From assembly GCA_001797335.1 (NCBI GenBank), contig MGPE01000005.1:62001-126000 (forward strand): DNA of 64,000 bases, given 5' to 3'. Under the pieces are notes generated by a model. It saw only the letters and a list, made by a program, of their open reading frames with translations, was not told the origin of the DNA and ran no database searches. The position numbers and the translations under genes are program-made. Origin of the DNA: Deltaproteobacteria bacterium GWA2_38_16 (GTDB lineage: Bacteria; Bdellovibrionota; JACOXK01; 2-02-FULL-40-11). This document shows positions 17,889-27,035 of this stretch, piece after piece. Positions within the stretch are counted from its first letter, which is position 1. The number at the start of each line of letters is the position of its first letter.

Positions 17889-18889
17889 ATAAATTTAAAG
17901 TAACGTGGATTTTAGGGGGGCTTTTCTTAATTCTGATAGCGTATGTCTATTTTATTGAAATTAAAGGGGGCGAAAAGCGTAAAGTTGAAAAAGAAAAAGA
18001 AGAAAAAGTGTGGGTGTTTGATAAAGACAAAGTGGAATCCGTGAGTCTTAAAACAGAAAAAGGAAAATTTACCGCTAAACGCACAGGTGAAAAAGAATGG
18101 CTTTTAGAAGAACCGTTAAAAGTAAAAGCTGATAAATTGGTATGGAATAATATTGTAGATTCTCTCTATGATCTTAAATTTTCTCGGGTGGTATCAGAAA
18201 AAGCCGATGATTTAGTTCCTTACGGATTAAAAGATTCAAAGTATATAGTTGAAATAACGATTTCTGGAGAAAAAGAAAAAAAGATTTTAAGTATTGGGGA
18301 TGATAATCCTGTGGGAGATTCTGTGTTTGTAACCGTTGGACCAAGCCAAAAAGTGGTTTTAGTGCCCCAGTTTATTTCCTCTACATTAAATAAAGACATA
18401 AAAGATTTTCGGGAGAAAAAGCTCTTTACATTTGATGAGACAAAAACTCAAGAAGTGACTCTTGAAAAAGCCAAAGAGCCAAAATTAGTCTTAAAGAAAG
18501 AGCCAGGAAAAGAAATAGACAAATGGTTTATTCTTTCAACTCCTAAAAAAGAAGAGGCAGATGCTTCTAAAGTGACAGAACTTTTAAATACATTAAATTT
18601 CTTAGAAGTAAAAACCTTTGAAGATGAATCCCCAAAAGAGTTAGCCAAATATGAGCTTAATGCCCCTCAACTTAAAGTTACTATTCGAGATGAAAAAACA
18701 GCCCAACTACAATTGCTTTTTGGCAAGAAAACCAATGACGGTGTTTTTGTATCTAAAGCCTCTGAAAAACCCGTTTATCAGGTGAATGCCACTATCTTAG
18801 ATCGATTGTCTTTAGATCCTAAAAAATTCACCAAGCTCCCCGAACCTAAAAAAGAAAATATAGAAGCCCTGCCAGAGCAAAAGAAATAA
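17885..18889 (+). CDS. DUF4340 domain protein, membrane anchored
   Basis: 334 residues beginning at ATG 17885, which overlaps the upstream TGA; an earlier in-frame start at 17786 would lie deep inside the GldG-like gene and is rejected. One N-terminal membrane helix (about 7-24) is followed by two periplasmic DUF4340 repeats (WLLEEPLKVKAD around residue 70, and a second copy with WFILSTPKKEEADASKV). It is the standard fourth member of this exporter operon. The final residues (ENIEALPEQKK) fall inside a 41 bp perfect repeat shared with 24007-24047, so the native C-terminus may have been altered. Confidence 0.88.
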   Translation: MNKFKVTWILGGLFLILIAYVYFIEIKGGEKRKVEKEKEEKVWVFDKDKVESVSLKTEKGKFTAKRTGEKEWLLEEPLKVKADKLVWNNIVDSLYDLKFSRVVSEKADDLVPYGLKDSKYIVEITISGEKEKKILSIGDDNPVGDSVFVTVGPSQKVVLVPQFISSTLNKDIKDFREKKLFTFDETKTQEVTLEKAKEPKLVLKKEPGKEIDKWFILSTPKKEEADASKVTELLNTLNFLEVKTFEDESPKELAKYELNAPQLKVTIRDEKTAQLQLLFGKKTNDGVFVSKASEKPVYQVNATILDRLSLDPKKFTKLPEPKKENIEALPEQKK

Positions 18890-18893
18890 CGGC
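18853..18893. repeat. 41 bp perfect direct repeat, copy 1
   Basis: Identical over 41 bp to 24007-24047, in the same orientation. Here the plus strand encodes the last residues and stop of the DUF4340 protein. Similarity stops abruptly on both sides. Confidence 0.95.
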
Positions 18894-18909
18894 CAGCTGT
18901 GTTTGTCTC

Positions 18910-18947
18910 GTCATTGCGAGGAGCCTGCAAGGCGACGTGGCAACCTC
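18910..18947. repeat. Dispersed repeat, inverted GTCATTGCGAGG type
   Basis: Starts GTCATTGCGAGG and ends GTGGCAACCTC. It is the inverted form of the family at 11324 and 20886. It lies in the 130 bp gap between the exporter operon and the convergent kinase gene, and nothing else is visible in that gap. Confidence 0.75.
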
Positions 18948-19020
18948 AGCAAGTTCAGGAGAATATGTGCCTCCTTAGTTTAAAAATTTCATGGAATCAG
19001 ATGTTGGATATTCTGATGAT

Positions 19021-20064
19021 TTAAGCGCCCTTTTTTAACTTAGGCTTAGGCTTTTCTTTCCCTGAATCTCTTTGAGGAACATCTCCCAATTCTTCTTTTA
19101 AAAGTGGCAAGAGCTCTTTTAGCAGTTTTGCTTTATTGATAACCTGAATTGTACTATTGTTTTTCTTAAACCATTCTAGCTCTTCATCCGTAGCTGTCAT
19201 TGCAATAATAGGGATATGTTCTGTCGTTTTAAGTTCTCTAAGTCTGCCAATGAGTTCATGCCCACTCATGGGAGACATGTGAATATCTGTTAAAAAAAGA
19301 TCAGGGATTTCTCCTTTTTCTATTATGTCCAAAGCCCCCCTTCCACTTAAAGCACTTTGAACATCGTATCCTTCACTTTTCAATTCTTCTTGAATCAGGG
19401 CCAACATGTCCTTAGTATCATCAACGACCAATATTTTTGGTGTTCTTGCCACAGGTATAGTAAACACAACCGATGTTTTTACATTCTCTTCACTTTCAAT
19501 GTGAATATCTCCCTGGTGAGCTTTAATATAAGATTTTACAATATAGAGGCCTAGACCTGTTCCTTTTTGAGTTGTTGTAGAAGCATGATCGCCAAATCTT
19601 TCAAACAGATTTTGAATCTTATCTTTTGGAATTCCAGATCCTGTGTCAACTACACGAATTTCAACCCATTCTTCATCGACTTCTTTTATGCCTGCCTCTA
19701 TCCTGATTTCTCCTCCACGAGGCGTAAATTTGAAACTATTTCCAATGAGATTTGATAAAATCTCTAAGATCTTGTCTTTATCAGCTCGAATGAAAGGTAA
19801 ATGGGAATCCATCTTTTTAATTAAGTGAATTCCAAGTTCTTTTGCTTTTTGTGCGAACTCTTCAAAAGTTTGAGAAAGGATTGAATTAAAATTACAGTTT
19901 TTGAAATGATACATCATTTTTCCAGACTCTATTTTGGAAACATCGAGAACATCATTCACCAAGGTGTTAAGGCGAACCACTTGTCGTTTAAGCATTTTAA
20001 TGGTGTCGGGTAATTTAACTTCAGAAATAACATCCTCTTTAATGCAGTCTAGGGCCGCGCTCAT
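19021..20064 (-). CDS. Hybrid histidine kinase, C-terminal part (HisKA end, HATPase, receiver), out of frame with its N-terminus
   Basis: The open frame extends upstream of the ATG at 20064 to the (CT)17 tract at 20257. That upstream part encodes the end of the PAS domain (IFYGIFTDITHEKELE) and the phosphoacceptor region FVSLVSHEFKTPL, so the ATG lies just after the catalytic His and is not the native start. Present here: dimerisation helix, HATPase with DTGSGIPKDKIQNLFERF and GTGLGLYIVKSYI, then a receiver domain (ILVVDDTKD, phosphorylatable Asp in LFLTDIHMSP, MTATD). The N-terminal part lies at 20127-20825. Alone, this fragment lacks the His and could not autophosphorylate. Confidence 0.85.
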   Translation of the reverse strand: MSAALDCIKEDVISEVKLPDTIKMLKRQVVRLNTLVNDVLDVSKIESGKMMYHFKNCNFNSILSQTFEEFAQKAKELGIHLIKKMDSHLPFIRADKDKILEILSNLIGNSFKFTPRGGEIRIEAGIKEVDEEWVEIRVVDTGSGIPKDKIQNLFERFGDHASTTTQKGTGLGLYIVKSYIKAHQGDIHIESEENVKTSVVFTIPVARTPKILVVDDTKDMLALIQEELKSEGYDVQSALSGRGALDIIEKGEIPDLFLTDIHMSPMSGHELIGRLRELKTTEHIPIIAMTATDEELEWFKKNNSTIQVINKAKLLKELLPLLKEELGDVPQRDSGKEKPKPKLKKGA

Positions 20065-20126
20065 TACTGTTAAGGGGGTTTTAAACTCATGAGATACTAA
20101 AGAAACAAAATCAGATTTTAAGGTAT

Positions 20127-20825
<699 letters not shown>

Positions 20826-20885
20826 TGTATACTACTTATCGGAAAACCAGGTGGTATCCTGAAGTTTTGTAACTGACCTGCCCCC

Positions 20886-20928
20886 GATGAGATTGCCACA
20901 CCTCATTTCATTCGGCTCGCAATGACAG
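20886..20928. repeat. Dispersed repeat, GATGAGATTGCCAC...CGCAATGACAG type
   Basis: Same family as 11324-11372, between the kinase start (20825) and the end of otsB (20937). The 111 bp gap also has to carry the kinase promoter, which I could not identify. Confidence 0.75.
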
Positions 20929-20936
20929 GTGCTTTA

Positions 20937-21689
20937 TCACCGAAGAAATAAGCTCAAGGCCTCAGTGAGAAACTGATTTATTTTAAAATGATTTTTAAGA
21001 TAAAAATGCGCATGAGAATTATTCTTTTTTCCTATTCGTATTTTTAAAATTGAATGAGTAGGTAAACAAAAGACATCTTCATCGGTTTGATCATCCCCAA
21101 CATAGATAGCGCGTTTCATTTTAAGTTGATGCATGGCAATTTTTAATGAAGTTCCTTTATTGAATTTAGAAAAAGGTAATATATTGATCACTGATTTTCC
21201 AAAAACTATCTTGGGTGTTGGATATAATTTTGAAAGATGACGTAGGAGTAAGGCCTTTGTGTTTACTTTCGCTCGTACATTACGATAGTGAATGGAGAGC
21301 GAATATTTTTTATCTTCTAATTCAATGCCTTGAATATCAGGCGTGATATTTAAAAGCTGTTTTTTCCATTTTTTACATATTTTATAAAAATTTATTTTTA
21401 ATTTTTTTTCTAACTTTAGCCCTTCTAGACCATGATTCCCAATAAACAGTGTAGGGGTAAAAGAGCACAGGGTTTTTAGATCAGTAATGCTTCTACCTGA
21501 AACAATAACAATGGGGGTGTATAGATATAATGTTTCTAAAAGTTTTTGTGTTTTGAGAGGAAGTCTTGCTTCAGAAATTTTTGACGTTAAAGGAGTAAGG
21601 GTCCCATCATAATCAAAAGCAAATAGAGTTTGAGGATGGCAGTATGTTTTAAGTTTTTGAAGTCCTGCTTGAGTGAAAAAGGGCTTCAT
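20937..21689 (-). CDS. otsB: Trehalose-6-phosphate phosphatase
   Basis: Dephosphorylates trehalose-6-phosphate in the second step of the OtsAB pathway. HAD motif I FDYDGTLTPL occurs near residue 23, motif II as VSGRS, motif III Lys in the FGKSVINI region, and motif IV as YVGDDQTDEDVF. About 250 residues, normal. The chosen start is ATG 21689, where a GGAAAG lies about 9 nt upstream and homology begins; a longer reading to 21788 would overlap otsA by 140 bp and adds residues unlike the family. With this start the overlap with otsA is 41 bp. Confidence 0.92.
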   Translation of the reverse strand: MKPFFTQAGLQKLKTYCHPQTLFAFDYDGTLTPLTSKISEARLPLKTQKLLETLYLYTPIVIVSGRSITDLKTLCSFTPTLFIGNHGLEGLKLEKKLKINFYKICKKWKKQLLNITPDIQGIELEDKKYSLSIHYRNVRAKVNTKALLLRHLSKLYPTPKIVFGKSVINILPFSKFNKGTSLKIAMHQLKMKRAIYVGDDQTDEDVFCLPTHSILKIRIGKKNNSHAHFYLKNHFKINQFLTEALSLFLR

Positions 21690-23946
21690 CAATATTGGCT
21701 TTCCAAAATTCTTTTTCTCCTCGGCGAATAGCCATGGTGGCGAGCCTTTGTAAAATGCGATTCCGTTGACGAACGCGGGATGCATCAATAAGCATTCTAC
21801 CGGCCCATCGAAATACGTTATATTCTTGTACGTACGATCTCATGCTACGCATTCTTTCTCTTTGTTCAAAAGGATGCATCGAAAGTGCTGCATGAAGCGC
21901 ATCTGCTGACTCATCAATATCATAGGGATTGACAATAATGGCCTCCGGAAGTTCTCGAGAAGCTCCTGTAAAGTGACTTAAAATAAGTACCCCTTGTTCG
22001 TCATTTCTGGCAGAAATAAATTCCTTTGCGACAAGGTTCATTCCATCATGAAGGGAGTTCACAAAACAAAGATCGCTCCCTCTATAATATTCAAAAATTT
22101 GGGAAGGTTCATGATGTTCTATTTTTAAGATAATAGGAGGGTTTTGAGAACTATTGAATTTTTTATTAATGCGTTCTGATGCTTTTTTGACATCTTCTTG
22201 AAGGTGGCGATAGGTTTCAATTCTAGATCTGGAAGGAGCTGCAATTTGAATAAATGAAAATTTTCCAAGCCACTCGGGATGTTGCTCTAAAAGCCTTTCT
22301 ACAGCTAAGAATCTTTCAATAATTCCTTTGGTATAATCTAAACGTTCAATACCTAAGCCCACTAAGGTTTTATTGGAAAGGCCATTGAGAGAGCGAATTT
22401 TATGACAGCATTCTTGAATAGGTTTTTGTAAATCTAACCAATGGGGAGGCCATTCAATAGAAATAGGATAGGCTTTAACTGCGGTCATTTTTTCTAAGAA
22501 TGAAATAGTAGAGTGTTCCTTATCAATACGACATTCCAGGAACCGGTCGATGGTTTCAATAAAGTTGTTACAATGAAACTGAATGTGAAAACCAACAATA
22601 GTACTTCCCAATAGCCCTTCTAAAATTTCTTCTTTCCAGGGACAAATGCCAAAAGCTTCTGGATTAGGCCATGGGATATGCCAAAAAGTAATAATGATTG
22701 CATCTGGGAGTTTATCTCGAATGAGCTTTGGCAGAAGAGCAAAATGGTAATCTTGAATTAAAATAATTGGGTCTTTGGATTTAACTTCTGACAATACAAC
22801 TTCAGAAAATTTTTTATTTACACGCACATATTGTTCCCAATCCTGAGAACGAAAAGTGGGGCGGGTATGAGCGATATGACATAAAGGCCAAAGACCCTCA
22901 TTCGAAAATCCATAATAATATCCTTCTTCCTCTTCTTTTGTTAGCCACACACGTCGTAAGATATATTTAGGATCGTCTAGAGGAACTTTAAGATGATTCT
23001 TTTCATCCACAAACTCCCGATCAGCATTTCCATTTCCATGAGCAATCCAGGTGCCAGAGCATGTTTTCATCACAGGCTCTAATGCGGTTACCAAGCCACT
23101 GGCAGGATGTTGAACTTCAATATTTCCCTCTTTTGTGCGATTGTGAATATAGGGTTCTCGATTTGAAACAATGATGATTTCATCTCCTGAAAGTTCTTTA
23201 TTTAAAATTTCTTTTAAAACTTTGGGTGTCCAACTGATTAAACTTTCGTCCCGAATGCGCTGATTGGTTTGAAGTTCTTTGATGAGAGCTCTTAAATCTT
23301 TTACCAAGGGCTTTACTTCTGAGGAAGTCATTTCAAAAGAAGGTTTAAAAATTCCTTCTCCTGTGAGAAGCGTTCTCATGGCTCCAATCCAGCCTCTCCA
23401 GCTCCATTGCGCAATCATAACGGTTAAAATCGAAATAATAATTCCAAGGAGAATAAAAAATATACGCACATACCATTTGGTTTCTTGACTTCTTTTTTCA
23501 ATAAAGCTCATGTCATGAATTAAAAAAATATGTCCTAAGAGCCTATCTTTTACCATTAAAAGATTTTTAGTAATGTGAATATCCCCGCTTTTTAATTTCA
23601 TTACCTTTGATGGTTTGATTTCAAATTCAGGATTAAGGCATTTAATTTCTTTTGGAAAAAGTTCCGTTTTATATTGAAGTATTCCGTCGCTGCTACAATA
23701 GCCTGCAGCCATAAGACGATCATCTAGAGTAATTTTTGTAAGTAAAGATACAATTTTTGATTTTTCTCCCAGGGCTAGTCGTCTTGCCAAAGAGTCGTGG
23801 ACAGCATTAGAAATTAATTTTCCTCTCAGATCCAAGTCTCTTGTAAACCAATGAAAGGTAAGAGTATCCACCAGTGGAGTAATACTTAAAGCAATAAGAA
23901 ATAAAACCACCAGCAATGGTACGATGAATCGTAAGGACAATTTCAT
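21649..23946 (-). CDS. otsA: Trehalose-6-phosphate synthase (GT20) fused to a membrane sensor-like N-terminus
   Basis: Makes trehalose-6-phosphate from UDP-glucose (or another NDP-glucose) and glucose-6-phosphate. The GT20 domain covers about residues 255-740: IIIVSNREPY, WIAHGNGNADREF, IQDYHFALLPK, FWHIPWPNPE, GIERLDYTKG and DGMNLVAKEF are all recognisable. Residues 1-230 are extra: membrane helix about 7-27, an extracytoplasmic domain of about 125 residues, membrane helix about 157-180 and a HAMP-like linker, like the front half of a sensor kinase. This suggests membrane-tethered, signal-responsive trehalose synthesis. The pair with otsB is translationally coupled. Confidence 0.9.
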   Translation of the reverse strand: MKLSLRFIVPLLVVLFLIALSITPLVDTLTFHWFTRDLDLRGKLISNAVHDSLARRLALGEKSKIVSLLTKITLDDRLMAAGYCSSDGILQYKTELFPKEIKCLNPEFEIKPSKVMKLKSGDIHITKNLLMVKDRLLGHIFLIHDMSFIEKRSQETKWYVRIFFILLGIIISILTVMIAQWSWRGWIGAMRTLLTGEGIFKPSFEMTSSEVKPLVKDLRALIKELQTNQRIRDESLISWTPKVLKEILNKELSGDEIIIVSNREPYIHNRTKEGNIEVQHPASGLVTALEPVMKTCSGTWIAHGNGNADREFVDEKNHLKVPLDDPKYILRRVWLTKEEEEGYYYGFSNEGLWPLCHIAHTRPTFRSQDWEQYVRVNKKFSEVVLSEVKSKDPIILIQDYHFALLPKLIRDKLPDAIIITFWHIPWPNPEAFGICPWKEEILEGLLGSTIVGFHIQFHCNNFIETIDRFLECRIDKEHSTISFLEKMTAVKAYPISIEWPPHWLDLQKPIQECCHKIRSLNGLSNKTLVGLGIERLDYTKGIIERFLAVERLLEQHPEWLGKFSFIQIAAPSRSRIETYRHLQEDVKKASERINKKFNSSQNPPIILKIEHHEPSQIFEYYRGSDLCFVNSLHDGMNLVAKEFISARNDEQGVLILSHFTGASRELPEAIIVNPYDIDESADALHAALSMHPFEQRERMRSMRSYVQEYNVFRWAGRMLIDASRVRQRNRILQRLATMAIRRGEKEFWKANIDEALFHSSRTSKT

Positions 23947-23999
23947 ATCATTATCATTCTATATAGATGATCTAAGATGGGGCAAGGCAAATTTTCAAA

Positions 24000-24872
24000 T
24001 TAAAAGAGAAAATATAGAAGCCCTGCCAGAGCAAAAGAAATAACGGCAAGCGTTCTCAATTCTCCATTATCGTAGCAGCGCTTTAAAGAAAAGGGCCAGG
24101 ATTGAAAATGACTATCCCGAAAGGGAGTGAGGTGAGGAATAAATTTTGGGACATGAGACATATAGTATAAAAAGGGATTTCCAAAATGTTCTTTTAAGGA
24201 TTCTTCTTCTTTTTGAACCGTATCTTGATAAATCAAAAAAAAGAGTAAAAGTAGGGGAATAAAAAGCCAATAGGTTTGTCCCAAAATTAAAAATCCAACT
24301 CCAATACTAAAACTTCCTATATATAACGGATTTCGGGTAAAAGCATAAGGACCAGAAATGGTCAACTCTTTGGTTTTAATAATAGTTCCTGCTGCCCAGA
24401 GTCTAATCAATTCTCCTAAAATAATAAAAAGAATGCCAATGGCTAAAGATGTGGGTGTAGCCTTAAAAAGCCATAAATACAAAAGCGCCAAAGGCCAGGC
24501 AATAAAAAGCCTTAGTTTTTTAGGATTTTTAGAAGAAACATAGACTTTGAGCCAAACAGAAAGAGGATGAATCCGAATAGAGTCTGAAATATGATGGGAA
24601 GTGTTTGGATATATTTCTGAAACCGCGTTTTTTAATCCATTCATTCCGTCAGAAGTAATACATTTTATGTCAGATTCTTTGATGCCTGTTTTTTTAAGAT
24701 CGGCTAAAAATAATTTCCAGTCTCGTTCATTTTCATGTGAAGGAAGCATGTAATGGATAAGTTTTTTAGAACCGTTACTATTTACACCATAAGCAACTAA
24801 AATGGCTCTCGTTTTTTTCCAAAAAATAGGGTGATGAAGAAGGAGCCCGTCTAGAATAATTTCAGAGTACAT
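24000..24872 (-). CDS. Chimera: IS256-like transposase fragment fused to an isoprenylcysteine-methyltransferase-like membrane protein
   Basis: Residues 1-90 resemble the catalytic core of IS256/Mutator transposases: an LDG at residue 8 and SDG at 74-76 (two of the three DDE acids), with AILVAYGVNSNG and WKLFLADLKKTGI between. The sequence then switches to an ICMT/PEMT-type membrane methyltransferase: SGPYAFTRNPLYIGSF, EEESLKEHFG and VPKFIP, with four or five membrane helices. No ATG, GTG or TTG is visible at the switch, so the methyltransferase seems to depend on the transposase ATG. The C-terminal residues fall in the 41 bp repeat. Seven bp downstream of the SCP2 gene. Whether it is functional is unknown. 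Confidence 0.75.
   Translation of the reverse strand: MYSEIILDGLLLHHPIFWKKTRAILVAYGVNSNGSKKLIHYMLPSHENERDWKLFLADLKKTGIKESDIKCITSDGMNGLKNAVSEIYPNTSHHISDSIRIHPLSVWLKVYVSSKNPKKLRLFIAWPLALLYLWLFKATPTSLAIGILFIILGELIRLWAAGTIIKTKELTISGPYAFTRNPLYIGSFSIGVGFLILGQTYWLFIPLLLLFFLIYQDTVQKEEESLKEHFGNPFLYYMSHVPKFIPHLTPFRDSHFQSWPFSLKRCYDNGELRTLAVISFALAGLLYFLF
24007..24047. repeat. 41 bp perfect direct repeat, copy 2
   Basis: Identical to 18853-18893. Here the minus strand encodes the hydrophobic end of the methyltransferase chimera (AVISFALAGLLYF), the opposite strand from copy 1. Confidence 0.95.
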
Positions 24873-24879
24873 GGGTGGG

Positions 24880-25206
24880 TTAAGCTTTAAGAATTTTTCC
24901 GAGCTTTAAAGCTAAGCCTAAATCCCCTTTGACTTTAAGTTTTCCGGTCATGAAAGCAAGTTGAGGATTTAGGGTTCCTTGAACAAGATTTACTAAGTCT
25001 TTATCTGCCATGGTAATGGTACAGTGGGGATTATCGGTAGATCCAGATTTCACTTCACTTTTTTGATCGGTACAATCAATTGACCAGGTGCCTCCCTCAA
25101 TACCGGTAATATTAAATAAATAAATGGCATTAATTTCTTTTCCGAGATCTGGATTTTCTTGAAACCGACGAGCAATTTTTTCTTCAAAAATGATTTTTGG
25201 ATTCAT
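24880..25206 (-). CDS. SCP2 sterol-carrier domain protein
   Basis: 108 residues forming a single SCP-2 lipid-binding fold: WSIDCTDQKSEVKSG, ITMADKDLVNLVQGTLNPQL and FMTGKLKVKGDLGLALKL are characteristic. Such small proteins probably bind or carry acyl-CoA or other lipids. It follows the acyl-CoA synthetase by 17 bp with a strong GAGGAGG ribosome binding site, consistent with a shared lipid role. The start is the ATG at 25206. Confidence 0.9.
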   Translation of the reverse strand: MNPKIIFEEKIARRFQENPDLGKEINAIYLFNITGIEGGTWSIDCTDQKSEVKSGSTDNPHCTITMADKDLVNLVQGTLNPQLAFMTGKLKVKGDLGLALKLGKILKA

Positions 25207-25223
25207 GAGTGTAAGGCCTCCTC

Positions 25224-27017
25224 TTATTCGTACATGGATTGGAGAACATCTTTATATTTTTCGCTGCAATATTTTCGTTTTACCTTTAGAGAGGGAGTCA
25301 ATTCTCCTGTTTCAATGGTAAAGTCATTTTTTAAGATTTTAAATTTTTTAATGGTTTCAAAACTGGGAAGGTTTTTATTGGTTTCAGAAATAACGGTAGA
25401 AATGAGTGTTTCAACTTTAGGGTGGTGGTAGAGTTCATTTTTTAAAGAGGGCAGATGTTCATGTTGGGCAAATTTTACCATTTCTTCATCATTTAACGTG
25501 ATGAGAGCGGTTAAATAATTTTTTTTGTCTCCATACACCATGGCTTGGCTAATATAGCGATTGGTTTTTAAAAGGTTTTCAATTTTTTGAGGAGCTACAT
25601 TTTTTCCGCCCGATGTTACAATAATATCTTTTTTGCGGTCGGTGATTTTAAGATGGCCCTTTTCATTGATATAGCCAATATCTCCGGTGCAAAACCAACC
25701 CTCTTTAAACACTTCCTGGGTGGCTTCGGGATTTTTATAATATTCTTTAAAAATTTTAGAACTTTTTACCAGGATTTCTCCATCTGGGGCGATTTTAAGT
25801 TGAACTTCTCCTAAAACGGGACCGACAGTTCCAAATTCATAATCTGTGTCTTTATTCACACAGATAGCCGCTGTGGTTTCGGTTAACCCGTAGCCTTCTA
25901 AAATCAAAAATCCAGCAGTATGGAAAAATTCTGCAATTTCCCGACTGAGAGGAGCTCCTCCTGAAACAAAATAACGGATGCGACCACCAAATTTTTGTTT
26001 TAATTTTTGAAAAACAAGCTTTGTGGCTAACGCGTATTTTAGAGAAAGAAGGGGGGTAAGGCTTTGTCCGCCTTGTAATCTTTGACTGACTTCTTTTCCG
26101 ACATTCATGCTCCAAAAAAAGATTTTCTTTTTTAACGAAGATCCATCGGCCACTTGAGAAAGGATTTTATTATATACTTTTTCATAAATTCGAGGGACGG
26201 CAAACATAAAAGTGGGGCGAATTTCGGACAAATTATCGACAAGTTGTGGGATGCCTTCTGCAAACGCATGTGTCCACCCAAAAGCCAATCCACAGTAGAG
26301 TTCTACTCGAGCAAAAATGTGAGCAAACGGTAAAAAACTTAAAATCATGTCTTTTTCTGTGAGAGAGAGGGTGTTGACAATATCAGAGAGCTCCGAAATA
26401 AAATTAGCATGTGTTAAGACGACCCCTTTTGGGACGCCGGTGGTCCCCGACGTATAGACAATGGTTACAGGATCTTGGGGGTTTGATTTTTGAAGGAGCT
26501 CATCAAATTTTTGTGGATTTTGAGTTTTATGATGAATCCCTTTTTGACAAAATTCTTCTAAAGGAAGAGCGGGAGCCAATTCTTTGGGATCTTTATTGTG
26601 TCTAAAAATAACAATGGTTTTTAAGTGGGGGAGATTTTTTTGAACGGATAGCACTTTTTCAAGTTGGAGTTCATTTTCGACAAAAATAGCTTTGGCTTGA
26701 GAATTTTGTAAAATATATTCTACTTCAGAAGTAATGTTGGATTGATAAATAGGAACCGTGATGGCTCCAGCGCTTAAAATAGCTAAATCACAAAAGGCCC
26801 ATTCCGCCGAGGATTGTGAAAGAAGTGCTACTCTATCTCCTCGTTCAACGCCACTCTCGATTAAGGCAAAACAAATTTCTTGAACGAAATTATAATATTC
26901 TTGGAAGGTGATGTCTTCCCAGGTACTATTCACTTTTCGTTTAAATGCAATATGGCCAGCACTTTGTGCGATGCGATTTCGAAATGTGCTCGTCAATGTG
27001 TGAGAAATGACTGTCAT
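25224..27017 (-). CDS. Long-chain acyl-CoA synthetase (AMP-binding)
   Basis: Activates fatty acids with ATP and CoA. The 597-residue protein has the AMP-binding P-loop YTSGTTGVPKG (188-198), GYGLTETTA, WFCTGDIGYINEKGHLKITD and the C-terminal Lys region DIIVTSGGKNVAPQKIE. It belongs to the eukaryote-like FadD15/AMP-forming long-chain class. It probably shares a transcript with the SCP2 protein downstream. The 18 bp gap to the upstream Ser/Thr kinase gene makes co-transcription with it possible too. Confidence 0.92.
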   Translation of the reverse strand: MTVISHTLTSTFRNRIAQSAGHIAFKRKVNSTWEDITFQEYYNFVQEICFALIESGVERGDRVALLSQSSAEWAFCDLAILSAGAITVPIYQSNITSEVEYILQNSQAKAIFVENELQLEKVLSVQKNLPHLKTIVIFRHNKDPKELAPALPLEEFCQKGIHHKTQNPQKFDELLQKSNPQDPVTIVYTSGTTGVPKGVVLTHANFISELSDIVNTLSLTEKDMILSFLPFAHIFARVELYCGLAFGWTHAFAEGIPQLVDNLSEIRPTFMFAVPRIYEKVYNKILSQVADGSSLKKKIFFWSMNVGKEVSQRLQGGQSLTPLLSLKYALATKLVFQKLKQKFGGRIRYFVSGGAPLSREIAEFFHTAGFLILEGYGLTETTAAICVNKDTDYEFGTVGPVLGEVQLKIAPDGEILVKSSKIFKEYYKNPEATQEVFKEGWFCTGDIGYINEKGHLKITDRKKDIIVTSGGKNVAPQKIENLLKTNRYISQAMVYGDKKNYLTALITLNDEEMVKFAQHEHLPSLKNELYHHPKVETLISTVISETNKNLPSFETIKKFKILKNDFTIETGELTPSLKVKRKYCSEKYKDVLQSMYE

Positions 27018-27035
27018 AAAGATGTAGGAAAGAGG

